The notes under the pieces are model-generated. The model saw only the letters and a program-made list of their open reading frames with translations, was not told where the DNA came from and ran no database searches. Shown here piece by piece: positions 41,422 through 49,584 of a stretch of DNA of 64,000 nucleotides; positions within the stretch are counted from its first letter, which is position 1; each line of letters opens with the position of its first letter. Source of the DNA: CAMLIZ01 sp036231905. GTDB lineage: Bacteria > Pseudomonadota > Gammaproteobacteria > Burkholderiales > Burkholderiaceae_C. The translations under genes and the position numbers were made by a program. The DNA lies in the NCBI RefSeq assembly GCF_036231905.1, contig NZ_JAZARE010000004.1, forward strand, positions 434,001 through 498,000. The letters are read 5' to 3'.

Positions 41422-42159
41422 TCAAAGCCCCCATCGCGCAGCGATCTCCTCAAACTCCCCGGAGTCCCGAAGCCCCCTCAACCGCTCGTTGAACGCCGCC
41501 ACGATGGAAGCCGCGTCAGCCACCCGCCGGGACACCGCCAGGTATTGCGGATGCTCCTGCACCGCCGGCCGTAGGCAATCCAGCTCGCTCGCCAAGCCAA
41601 GAAGGTGCCGGTCCGCCAAGTGCTGCGCCACCCGGCTGTCGATCAGCACCAGGTCGATGTGGCCGACCATCAGCTTGCGCAGGTTCTGCAGGTCGTCGTT
41701 CACCGCCTCGGTGCGCACCTGCGCGGCCGCCAGCCCCGGTGGGTCGGCGTATCCGCGCACCACCCCCACCGTGTACGGGCGCAGCGCAGCAAAGCCGGTG
41801 AAGCGGGCCGGCCCGTGATGGCCCTTGCGGCACAACACGATGCGGTTGCTCACCACCGGGTGTGAAAAGCGGAAGGCGGCTTCGCGGTCGGGTGAGCGCC
41901 ACACACCGACCAGGCCGTCCACCTCACCCTGCTGGCCCAGCCGCAGGGCGCGCGCCCAGGGCAGGAAACGCACCTCCACCTCATAGCCGGCGCGCCGCAG
42001 TGCCATCACCGTGAGTTCCGTCACGGGGCCGCCGTCGGGCAGGGTCTCGCTGTAGTAGGGCGGGTACTCGGTGGCCGCCAGCACCAACTTGCGCGCCCAG
42101 GCGCCGGGTACCAGGCAGGTGAGTGCCAGCAGACATGCGATCAACGAGGGCTGGGTCAT
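41422..42159 (-). CDS. Periplasmic solute-binding protein (SBP_bac_3-like)
   Basis: A 245-aa exported protein. The signal peptide ends near A-W-A-R-K. The mature domain begins K-L-V-L-A-A-T-E-Y-P-P-Y-Y and contains V-D-G-L-V-G-V-W-R-S and V-V-R-G-Y-A, the type-II periplasmic binding fold of amino-acid-binding proteins. No ABC transporter genes adjoin it, so it may serve a sensor (for example a chemoreceptor or the nearby kinase) or be an orphan. The ATG at 42159 is preferred to a TTG two codons earlier. Confidence 0.82.
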   Translation of the reverse strand: MTQPSLIACLLALTCLVPGAWARKLVLAATEYPPYYSETLPDGGPVTELTVMALRRAGYEVEVRFLPWARALRLGQQGEVDGLVGVWRSPDREAAFRFSHPVVSNRIVLCRKGHHGPARFTGFAALRPYTVGVVRGYADPPGLAAAQVRTEAVNDDLQNLRKLMVGHIDLVLIDSRVAQHLADRHLLGLASELDCLRPAVQEHPQYLAVSRRVADAASIVAAFNERLRGLRDSGEFEEIAARWGL

Positions 42160-42297
42160 CGGCAAATCGCCTCAGCGCGGGCGGCCGCGCACAGCCGCAG
42201 TGTCAACACGCCAGGGGTCCGGCGCATGAGGATCATCCCGCTCGCCCGGCGTGCAGAAGCGTTTCGAAACACAGCCATGAAAGCCCCTCTTATCGGC

Positions 42298-42326
42298 CTT
42301 AAGTCCACACGGCCGCTCGGAACAAT
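42298..42326 (+). promoter_or_regulatory. Promoter-like motif before flhF
   Basis: CTTAAGT (42298-42304), 14 bp, GGAACAAT (42319-42326), identical in both boxes and spacing to the motif before flhA; a TTATC element just upstream is also shared. Transcription would begin about 30 bp before the flhF ATG. GGAG at about 42352 is the ribosome binding site. Confidence 0.6.
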
Positions 42327-42363
42327 GGCGTGGCCTTCCCAGGAATTTGTCGGAGTCCCCAGC

Positions 42364-44043
42364 ATGAACGTCAAACGCTTCACCGGCCGCACTTCGCGCG
42401 ATGCGCTGAACCTCGTGCGGCAGGCTTTCGGCGAAGACGCCGTCGTGCTGTCGACCAAACCGTGCCCCGAGGGCGTGGAAGTGCTCGCGATGGCACCCGA
42501 CAGCATCCAGCAGATCGAGCGTGTGGCCGCCAGCGCCCCCACGGTCCGCGCCGCCAAGCCCGCCGCGGCCAGGACCGCCGCCCCCAGCCTGCCGGCACCG
42601 GCCAAGCCCGCCGCGCCGCAGCGCGCGGCCCAGGCACCCGCGCCGCGCGCTGCGGCCGCTGCCGGCAACACCGCAGTGGAACGCGATGTGGAGCAACTGG
42701 CCATGAGCACCCTGTCGTTCCAGGACTATGTGCGCGAGCGCATGCTCAAGCGCCGCCAGGCTTCGCTGCGCGAGGAGCCCACGCTGAACAACAACGCGGA
42801 TGCGGCCGAGTCGCAGTTCGCGCCCGAAAGCATGTTCCCGGCCGATGCGGCCTTTGCGGCGCCCGCACCGGCACCCGCGGCTGCGGCCCCGGTGGCTGCG
42901 CCGGCCGAGCCGCCGGTGCGCCTGGCCGCGGTGCGCCCGCTGCGCCGCGAAGCACCCGCGGCCGCCGCAGCCCCTGCCGCCGAGCGCCACACGCCGCCCG
43001 TGCTGCGCGACGAGATCCGCGTGCAGCACAACGCACCGGTGCCCTCGCTCGCCCTGCATGCGCAGGACAGCGGCAGCCGGCGCGAGCAGGTGGAAATGAT
43101 GAACGAGCTGCGTTCGATGAAGGGCCTGATCGAGGAGCGTTTCGGCGCCCTGGCCTTCATGGAGAAGCTGCAGCGCCACCCGGCGCAGGCCCGCCTGACC
43201 CAGAAGCTGATGGACACCGGCTTCTCGCCCGCGCTGATCCGCAAGCTGGTGGAAAGCCTGCCGCAGGACGTGGCCGACGAAAGCGCCTGGGCCGCCAACG
43301 TGCTGGAGCGCAACCTCACCACCGGCGAACACGAAGCGGCGCTGGAAGACCAGGGCGGCGTGTTCGCGATGATCGGCTCCACCGGCGTGGGCAAGACCAC
43401 CAGCACCGCCAAGCTGGCCGCCGCCTTCGCCGCCAAACATGGCGCCAACCACCTGGGCCTGATCACGCTGGACGCCTACCGCGTGGCTGCCCACGAACAG
43501 CTGCGCACCTATGGCCGCATCCTCGGGGTGCCGGTGCACACCGCGCACGACCGCACCTCGCTGGAAGACCTGCTGGACCTGCTGTCGGCCAAGAAGATGG
43601 TGTTGATCGACACCGCCGGCATGGCCCAGCGCGATGCCCGCACCCGCGAGCTGCTGGAGATGCTGTCGCACCGCTCCATCCACAAGCTGCTGGTGGTGAA
43701 CGCCGCCGCGCAGGGCGAGACGATCGAGGACGTGGTGATCGCCTGGCGCGCCAGCCTGGCCGCCGGCGTCATCGTGTCGAAGATGGACGAGGCCGTGAAG
43801 CTCGGCCCCTGCCTGGACGTGCTGATCCGCCACAAGCTCAAGGTGCTGGGCGTGGCCAACGGCCAGCGGGTGCCGGAAGACTGGCACCGCCTGTCATCGC
43901 ATGCGCTGGTGCACCGCTCGCTGCGGGCCAACGCCGCCACCGCCTACCGCATGGATTCCAGCGACGTGAACCTGGTGTTCGCCGGCCTGCACACCGTGGC
44001 CGGCCAGCGCCGCGCCGCCGCCAGCAGCGCGCTGAATGCCTGA
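42364..44043 (+). CDS. flhF: Flagellar biosynthesis SRP-type GTPase FlhF
   Basis: A 559-aa protein. M-N-V-K-R-F-T-G starts a B domain, followed by a long alanine/proline-rich linker (about 65-230). The NG domain then shows the P-loop G-S-T-G-V-G-K-T-T, L-D-A-Y-R-V-A-A-H-E-Q-L, and I-D-T-A-G-M. FlhF marks the site and number of flagella, and its GTPase is stimulated by the N-terminal helix of FlhG. The ATG at 42364 matches the family; earlier codons lie in the promoter. flhG overlaps its end. Confidence 0.94.
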   Translation: MNVKRFTGRTSRDALNLVRQAFGEDAVVLSTKPCPEGVEVLAMAPDSIQQIERVAASAPTVRAAKPAAARTAAPSLPAPAKPAAPQRAAQAPAPRAAAAAGNTAVERDVEQLAMSTLSFQDYVRERMLKRRQASLREEPTLNNNADAAESQFAPESMFPADAAFAAPAPAPAAAAPVAAPAEPPVRLAAVRPLRREAPAAAAAPAAERHTPPVLRDEIRVQHNAPVPSLALHAQDSGSRREQVEMMNELRSMKGLIEERFGALAFMEKLQRHPAQARLTQKLMDTGFSPALIRKLVESLPQDVADESAWAANVLERNLTTGEHEAALEDQGGVFAMIGSTGVGKTTSTAKLAAAFAAKHGANHLGLITLDAYRVAAHEQLRTYGRILGVPVHTAHDRTSLEDLLDLLSAKKMVLIDTAGMAQRDARTRELLEMLSHRSIHKLLVVNAAAQGETIEDVVIAWRASLAAGVIVSKMDEAVKLGPCLDVLIRHKLKVLGVANGQRVPEDWHRLSSHALVHRSLRANAATAYRMDSSDVNLVFAGLHTVAGQRRAAASSALNA

Positions 44044-44875
44044 ACCCCGCATCGAAACGAACCGCACGACACCCATGCGCGACGCTTCCTTCCGCCGCCC
44101 GCCGCCGCAAGACCAGGCCGATGGCCTGCGCCGCATGTTCGCTGCCTCGCGGCCGCGCTTCGTGGCGGTGGCCAGCAACCCGCACGTTGCGTTCTCCGGC
44201 GTGCTGCTGGAGCGCCTGACCAGCGCCTTCGCCACCCTGGGCCTGAAGAGCATCGTCGTCGATGCGAGCGAAAACGCCCCCGAGCCGAACGAGCTGGCGG
44301 TGGTGGACCTGTCCGTGTGCATCGAGCCGTTGTCCAGGGACGTGGCCTACCTCGCCGCACGCGGCCTGCCGCTGCGCCATGTGGATGCCCGCGGCAGCAG
44401 CGCCTCCTTCCTGCAGGCGGTGGCTGACGCCCTGCCGCGCGCCGACGTGGTGGTGATGCATGCACCGGCCTCGGACCTGTGCCGCCTGTTCAGCCGGCGT
44501 GCGGTGCGGCCGGTGCTGATGGCCGCCGACCACCCCACCAGCGTGACCCACGCCTACGGTGCGATGAAGCTGCTCGCCGTGCGCAACGGCCTCATGAGCT
44601 ATGACCTGCTGCTGTCGGCCGACCCGCAGTCGCCGCGCCGTGACCGCATCGCCGAGCAGCTGTCCAGCTGCGCCGACCGCTTCCTGGGTGCGGTGCTGCG
44701 CGACAGCGCGGTGATCGACCCCGCTTCCGATGTGGACGACGTGCCCACCGCCGAGCTGCTGCGCCTGGCGCATGCCCTGCTGGGCAGCGAGGACGACCCG
44801 GCCGAGGCGCCGGAGCTGCGCGCCGCCCATCCGTATTCCCCCGTCTGGCCCGCCGCGGCCATGACCCGCAACTGA
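44036..44875 (+). CDS. flhG: FlhG/FleN-like protein lacking the P-loop
   Basis: About 279 aa; an internal ATG at 44075 is an alternative start. The N-terminal D-Q-A-D-G-L-R-R-M-F matches the DQAxGLR helix with which FlhG activates the FlhF GTPase. The following strand F-V-A-V-A-S is as in MinD-type ATPases, but the Walker A loop (K-G-G-V-G-K-T in FlhG) is replaced by N-P-H-V-A-F-S-G. ATP binding and ATP-dependent dimerisation are therefore doubtful. The position between flhF and fliA is the normal flhG position. Confidence 0.85.
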   Translation: MPEPRIETNRTTPMRDASFRRPPPQDQADGLRRMFAASRPRFVAVASNPHVAFSGVLLERLTSAFATLGLKSIVVDASENAPEPNELAVVDLSVCIEPLSRDVAYLAARGLPLRHVDARGSSASFLQAVADALPRADVVVMHAPASDLCRLFSRRAVRPVLMAADHPTSVTHAYGAMKLLAVRNGLMSYDLLLSADPQSPRRDRIAEQLSSCADRFLGAVLRDSAVIDPASDVDDVPTAELLRLAHALLGSEDDPAEAPELRAAHPYSPVWPAAAMTRN

Positions 44876-44895
44876 ACAGTCCGGAGCTGACCTCC

Positions 44896-45612
44896 ATGTA
44901 CACCGCCAAAGGCCGCCTCGACTCCGACTCGCTGCTCAAGCAGTACAGCCCCCTGGTGCGGCGCCTGGCCCACCAGATGATCGCCAAGCTGCCCGCCAAC
45001 GTCGAAGTGGACGACCTGATCCAGGTCGGCATGATCGGCCTCAACGACGCGCTCTCGCGCTTCGATGCCGCCCAGGGCGTGCAGTTCGAGACCTTCGCCA
45101 CCCAGCGCATCCGCGGCGCCATGCTCGACGAGCTGCGCGGCAGCGACTGGATGAGCCGGGGCAACCGGCGCCAGCAGCGCAGCATCGAAGCCGCGGTGCA
45201 CAAGCTGGAGCAGAAGCTCGGCCGCGCGCCGCAGGAAAGCGAGATCGCCAAGGAAATGGGCCTGAGCCTCACCGAGTACCAGGAGCTGCTGGGCAAGGTG
45301 CGCGGCACCCAGCTCGTGTACCTGGAAGACATGTCCGGCGACGACGGCGACGACGACTACCTGGACCGCCACGTCACCGTCAACGAGGACGTGAACCCGC
45401 TGGGCGTGCTGCAGGACCGCCGCATGCGCGAGGCGCTGGTGGAGGCGATCAAGCACCTGCCCGAACGCGAGCAGTACGTGATGAGCATGTACTACGAGCA
45501 CGACATGAACCTGAAGGAGATCGCGGCCGTGCTGGGCGTGACCGAATCGCGGGTTTGCCAGCTGCACAGCCAGTCGATCGCCCGCCTGCGGGTCAAGTTG
45601 CGCGAGTGGTAG
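44896..45612 (+). CDS. fliA: Flagellar sigma factor sigma-28 (FliA)
   Basis: A 238-aa sigma factor. Region 2 reads L-V-R-R-L-A-H-Q-M and D-D-L-I-Q-V-G-M-I-G-L-N-D-A, followed by R-I-R-G-A-M-L-D-E-L-R; region 4 ends with K-E-I-A-A-V-L-G-V-T-E-S-R-V-C-Q-L-H. It transcribes class III genes from promoters of the GCCGATAA type, three of which are visible in this window, and is inhibited by FlgM (54671-54979). GGAG lies 8 bp before the ATG. It follows flhG by 20 bp. Confidence 0.96.
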   Translation: MYTAKGRLDSDSLLKQYSPLVRRLAHQMIAKLPANVEVDDLIQVGMIGLNDALSRFDAAQGVQFETFATQRIRGAMLDELRGSDWMSRGNRRQQRSIEAAVHKLEQKLGRAPQESEIAKEMGLSLTEYQELLGKVRGTQLVYLEDMSGDDGDDDYLDRHVTVNEDVNPLGVLQDRRMREALVEAIKHLPEREQYVMSMYYEHDMNLKEIAAVLGVTESRVCQLHSQSIARLRVKLREW

Positions 45613-45620
45613 GCCGATAA
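45593..45620 (+). promoter_or_regulatory. Sigma-28 promoter at the end of fliA
   Basis: TCAAGTTG (45593-45600), 12 bp, GCCGATAA (45613-45620). The -10 element matches the consensus perfectly and the spacer is 1 bp longer than in motA. The -35 box is inside the last codons of fliA. It lies 35 bp before the next gene's ATG and would make that chemoreceptor class III. Confidence 0.75.
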
Positions 45621-45655
45621 GGCACCGAAGCGCTAGTGATCCTGGAGACCTACCC

Positions 45656-47008
45656 ATGCTGAGCCTGTTCCGCCGCCAACAGAGTGGCGACATTGCACCT
45701 GCCTCGCCGGACCTGCGCGAGCCATCGGGCGGCCAGGAGGCGCTGCAAGCCGTGCGGGCCATCTCATCGCAGGTATCGCACATCGGCCACGACGCCGCCG
45801 AAGTGCGCGGCGCGATGGAAGACACCCAGAAGGTGGTGCAGGCGCAGACCGAGGCCATGAAGGCCCTGGCGGCGCAGCTGGTGGATGTGCAGAACGCGCA
45901 GGGCGCGATCGCCGGCGTCACCACCGAGAGCCTGGAGGCCGTGGGCCGCGCGCGCGCCGCGCTGCAGGGCGTGAGCGCCGAGGTGCAGGGCATCGTGGAC
46001 ACCTTGCACCAGGTGTCCGACGCCGCCGGGCAGATCACCCAGATCGCCTTGCAGACCCGCCTGGTGGCCTTCAACGCCTCGGTGGAAGCCAAGCGCGCCG
46101 GCGAGGCCGGACGCGGTTTCGGCGTGGTGGCCGATGCGGTGAAGGACCTGGCCGGCAAGGTGGAAACCTCGTCCAAGGCCATCATGCGCACCGTGGGTGA
46201 GCTCGACGCGCGCGTGGATGCCTTCAGCCGCGAGCTGCGCCACGACGGCGCCGGCTCGCATGGCGCCATCCACGTGGCCTTTGCCAGCGTGGAAGAAGAC
46301 GTGCGCCGCATCAGCCAGGCGGCGGAAGAAAGCCGCGCCACCTGCGGGCGCCTGAACGAACGCACGCGCGAGCTGGAGCGCGAGGTGCAGCAGGCGATGA
46401 GCGGCCTGACCACCGCCATGGCCTGCAGCGACCGCTTCCTCAAGGTGTCGGAAGAGCTGATCGAGCAGATCGCCGGCTGCGGCGTGGAAACCGCGGACTC
46501 GCCCTACATCGCGGCTGCCCAGGAAGCCGCCGGACAGATCAGCCGGCTGCTGGAGGACGCGCTGCGCACCTCCACCATCACGCTGGCCGACCTGTTCGAC
46601 GAACAGTACAAACCCATCCCCAAGACCAACCCGCCGCAGCACACCACACGCTACTGCGAGCTGGCCGACCGGCTGTTCCCGCAGGTGCAGGAGCGGGTGC
46701 TCGGCCTGTCGGACAAGGTGGCCTACTGCATCGCGGTGGACCGCAACGGCTATGTGGCGATGCACAACAAGAAGTACTCGCACCCCCAGCGCGGCGACGT
46801 GGTGTGGGACACCGCCAACAGCCGCTACCGCCGCATCTTCAACGACCGCACCGGCCTGGCCTCGGCGCGCAACCAGCGCCCCTTCCTGCTGCAGACCTAT
46901 CGGCGCGACATGGGCGGTGGCACCTTCGTGATCCTGAAGGAAGCGGCGGCCCCCATCGTGGTGAACAGCCGCCATTGGGGCGGCCTGCGCATCGGCTTCA
47001 AGTTCTGA
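45656..47008 (+). CDS. Soluble chemoreceptor with C-terminal sensor domain
   Basis: A 450-aa protein without transmembrane helices. A short methyl-accepting signalling region occupies residues 30-250, with the hairpin Q-T-R-L-V-A-F-N-A-S-V-E-A-K-R-A-G-E-A-G-R-G-F. The C-terminal about 160 residues form a Cache/PAS-like sensor: C-I-A-V-D-R-N-G-Y-V-A-M-H-N, N-D-R-T-G, and the end S-R-H-W-G-G-L-R-I-G-F. This order is inverted compared with membrane receptors. It probably senses a cytoplasmic signal. A sigma-28 promoter precedes it. Confidence 0.88.
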   Translation: MLSLFRRQQSGDIAPASPDLREPSGGQEALQAVRAISSQVSHIGHDAAEVRGAMEDTQKVVQAQTEAMKALAAQLVDVQNAQGAIAGVTTESLEAVGRARAALQGVSAEVQGIVDTLHQVSDAAGQITQIALQTRLVAFNASVEAKRAGEAGRGFGVVADAVKDLAGKVETSSKAIMRTVGELDARVDAFSRELRHDGAGSHGAIHVAFASVEEDVRRISQAAEESRATCGRLNERTRELEREVQQAMSGLTTAMACSDRFLKVSEELIEQIAGCGVETADSPYIAAAQEAAGQISRLLEDALRTSTITLADLFDEQYKPIPKTNPPQHTTRYCELADRLFPQVQERVLGLSDKVAYCIAVDRNGYVAMHNKKYSHPQRGDVVWDTANSRYRRIFNDRTGLASARNQRPFLLQTYRRDMGGGTFVILKEAAAPIVVNSRHWGGLRIGFKF

Positions 47009-47009
47009 C

Positions 47010-47188
47010 CTCGAAGTCCTGAACACCGGCGACGAACCGCAGTTCGTCGCGCGCAAGATCGTCACGACCCTGCGCCGCCCTTCGAGGTGGACGGCCAGCC
47101 CGTGCCCGGCAGCACCAGCATCGGCATGGGCTACTACGGCGAGGTGAGGGACGCCGGGCGCAATGCCTGCCCGCTGGTGGTCTGCTGA
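47010..47188 (+). pseudogene. Relic of a GGDEF domain
   Basis: Directly after the chemoreceptor stop, translation gives peptides resembling the second half of a GGDEF domain: V-A-R-K-I-V-T-T-L-R-R-P in one frame, then after a 1-bp shift near 47080 F-E-V-D-G-Q-P-V-P-G-S-T-S-I-G-M-G-Y-Y. Together they match the usual A-x-x-P-F-x-V-x-G-x-x-V-x-x-S-x-S-I-G-I pattern. The GGDEF motif itself is missing and the remnant ends in a stop at 47186. The following 156 bp (47189-47344) show nothing beyond the subtilase leader. Confidence 0.6.
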
Positions 47189-47344
47189 CCGAAGTAGCGG
47201 CCACTCACACACGCGCCGGGCCGAAACCGCGTCGTAACTTTTTGCACACGGAAGCCGGCCAGAGCTGTTACGTGTAGTCACATTTCATCCCCGCGATGTT
47301 TCAATCGCACCTCGACCCGCGGATGCCGGTGTCGGGGGGTTCAG

Positions 47345-49582
47345 ATGTTCCGTGCTGCCTGGTTCACCGTGCTGATCGAACGCGTCCTGCGGCCACTGGG
47401 CCGAATGGTGCTGCTGGGGCTCGCGCTGGTGCTCGCCGTGCCGGCCCAGGCCGGGCCGGGCAAGGGCACGGATCACGGCCACAAGATGGCGCGCGACCTG
47501 CGCGACGAGGTCGCACGCAGCATCCCGCTGCAGCGCTGGTCCCGCAATGTGGGGGGCCATCGCGAGGTCGAGGCGGTGGTGGTGGCCGAGCCGGATGCCG
47601 ACCTGCGCGAGCTGATGCAGGCGGTGCGCCGCCTGGGCGGCAAGGTGGTGTCGCAACACGGCGTGATCGGCGGGCTGACGGTGCAGATGCGCGCTGGCGC
47701 CCTGCGCGCGCTGGCCGAGCGCGACGACGTGGCCAGCATTTCACCCAACCGCACCGTGGCACGGGCCTCCAGCCAGCTGGAGGCGGTGAGCGGCAGCACG
47801 TCGGGGCAGGTGCGCAGCTATCCGCTCCCCACCCAGTACAGCGGCCTGGACGGCAGCGGCGTGGGCATTGCGGTGCTGGACTCCGGCATCATGAAGGCGC
47901 ACCGCAACTTCGCCGACGCCTACGGCATGTCGCGCGTGCGGCGCAGCGTGGACATGCTCAAGGCCCGCGGCGGCCTGTGGGGCGACGGCGTGAGCGCTGG
48001 CAGCGTGTCGCTCGCGCCGGGCAGCGCCGAGCAGCGCGCCTACGAGTCGCTCATCGCCAACGACAGCAACCTGCTGCAGGACCCTTATGGCCACGGCACC
48101 CATGTGGCGTCGGTGGCGGCCGGGCGCGGCTTCTACCAGGCGCCCGATTCCACCGGCGTGGCGCCCAATGCCGACCTGTACGACGTGCGCGTGCTCAACG
48201 ACAACGGCGTGGGCACGCTGAGCGATGTGATCGAGGGCATCGAGTGGGTGATCTACCACGCCCGTGAATACAACATCCGGGTGCTCAACCTCAGCCTGGC
48301 TGCCGCGTCCACCGAATCCTGGCGCACCGACCCGCTGTGCCGGGCGGCGCGCAGTGCAGTGGCCGCCGGCATCGTGGTGGTGGTCTCGGCCGGCAACGCC
48401 GGCAAGAACGTCAAGGGCACCGAGGCCTACGGCACCATCGGTGCGCCAGGCAACGACCCGTCGGTGATCACGGTGGGCTCCGCGAACATCCACGGCACCA
48501 GTGATCGAGGCGACGACAGCGTCAACTTCTTCAGCTCGCGCGGCCCCACCCGCGGCGGCTCTGTGGACAGCGCGGGCGTGCGCCGCCCGGACAACCTGCT
48601 CAAACCCGACCTGGTGGCGCCGGGCAACCGGTTGGTGGGCGCCGCCGCCACGCAGGCCAGCCCGTCCAACCCCACCTGGAACCGCGTCGCTACCAAGAAC
48701 CCGTCGCTGCTGAAGGAGGCCTCCAGCCGCCAGGTGTATGCCCAGACGCTGATGCTGCTCAGTGGCACGTCGGTGGCTGCGCCGGTGGTGTCCGGCGCGG
48801 CCGCCTTGCTGCTGCAGGCCAACCCCGGCCTGACCCCGCCGCTGGTCAAGGCGATGCTGCAGTACAGCGCACAGCCGCTGGCCGGGGCCAACCTGCTGCA
48901 GCAGGGCGCCGGCATGGTCAACGTGGCCGGTGCCGTGTCGCTGGCCCGCGCGGTCCGGCCGGACGTGTCCAGCGCCATCGCCTATGGCGCGCTCTGGCCC
49001 GGTGCCGGCATGCTGCGCCAGCCGCTGCCTGCGCCGGTGTCCAGCGTGGGCGGCAAGAGCTTCAACTGGTCGCGCATCGTGTTCCTGGGCGGCAACCATG
49101 TGATGAGCGGCGACGTGCTGTTCTCGCAGTACCAGCCGGTGTACGACCCGCGCCTGACCTGGGCCAACAACAAGGTGGTGAGGCTGCAGCCGTGGTACTG
49201 GGGGCCCTCGTGGACGACGCCGGGTGAGACCTATGTGGCCAGGTTCACCGAGGGCACGCCGCCCAACCAGCAGCTGCTGACCGCCGGGGTGGTGCGCGGC
49301 GACCGGCTGGTGGGCAGCAGCTCGCTGAAGGCGGGCACCGGCCTGTTCGCTCCCATGGGCACGCTGTCCACCTCCATCGTCTCCGGCACCGGGCTGGTGC
49401 TCAGCGAAGGCCTGGTGCTGAGTGAAGGGCTGGTGCTCAGCGAGGGCCTGGTGCTGAGCGAAGGATTGGTGCTCAGTGAAGGGCTGGTGCTCAGCGAGGG
49501 CCTGGTGCTGAGCGAAGGCCTGGTGCTGGGCGAGGGCGTGACGCAAGGCGAAGCACTCGACTCACCGGAAGGGGAGCCTTGA
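47345..49582 (+). CDS. Secreted subtilisin-like protease with hexapeptide-repeat tail
   Basis: A 745-aa S8 peptidase. The signal peptide is within residues 1-36 (V-P-A-Q-A-G), and an I9-like propeptide runs to about 140. The catalytic triad is Asp179 (V-L-D-S-G), His250 (G-H-G-T-H-V-A) and Ser476 (G-T-S-V-A-A-P). After a beta-rich domain, residues 683-730 are eight copies of G-L-V-L-S-E. It should act outside the cytoplasm on proteins. The TGA stop overlaps the TTG that could start the GGDEF-EAL gene, so the two are linked. Confidence 0.92.
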   Translation: MFRAAWFTVLIERVLRPLGRMVLLGLALVLAVPAQAGPGKGTDHGHKMARDLRDEVARSIPLQRWSRNVGGHREVEAVVVAEPDADLRELMQAVRRLGGKVVSQHGVIGGLTVQMRAGALRALAERDDVASISPNRTVARASSQLEAVSGSTSGQVRSYPLPTQYSGLDGSGVGIAVLDSGIMKAHRNFADAYGMSRVRRSVDMLKARGGLWGDGVSAGSVSLAPGSAEQRAYESLIANDSNLLQDPYGHGTHVASVAAGRGFYQAPDSTGVAPNADLYDVRVLNDNGVGTLSDVIEGIEWVIYHAREYNIRVLNLSLAAASTESWRTDPLCRAARSAVAAGIVVVVSAGNAGKNVKGTEAYGTIGAPGNDPSVITVGSANIHGTSDRGDDSVNFFSSRGPTRGGSVDSAGVRRPDNLLKPDLVAPGNRLVGAAATQASPSNPTWNRVATKNPSLLKEASSRQVYAQTLMLLSGTSVAAPVVSGAAALLLQANPGLTPPLVKAMLQYSAQPLAGANLLQQGAGMVNVAGAVSLARAVRPDVSSAIAYGALWPGAGMLRQPLPAPVSSVGGKSFNWSRIVFLGGNHVMSGDVLFSQYQPVYDPRLTWANNKVVRLQPWYWGPSWTTPGETYVARFTEGTPPNQQLLTAGVVRGDRLVGSSSLKAGTGLFAPMGTLSTSIVSGTGLVLSEGLVLSEGLVLSEGLVLSEGLVLSEGLVLSEGLVLSEGLVLGEGVTQGEALDSPEGEP
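49391..49534 (+). repeat. Eight 18-bp tandem repeats in the subtilase gene
   Basis: Eight in-frame 18-bp units encode G-L-V-L-S-E (the last one G-L-V-L-G-E). Third bases alternate between units (GGG/GGC, CTC/CTG, GAA/GAG), and near-identical pairs recur at 36 and 54 bp spacing. This suggests duplication of larger blocks and likely copy-number variation. Confidence 0.9.
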
Positions 49583-49584
49583 AC

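Noticed and set aside
42290..42297. GCCGATAA on the minus strand as a sigma-28 promoter for the binding-protein gene
   Set aside because: No -35 element is present at the required distance; the string is part of the motif shared with flhA on the plus strand.
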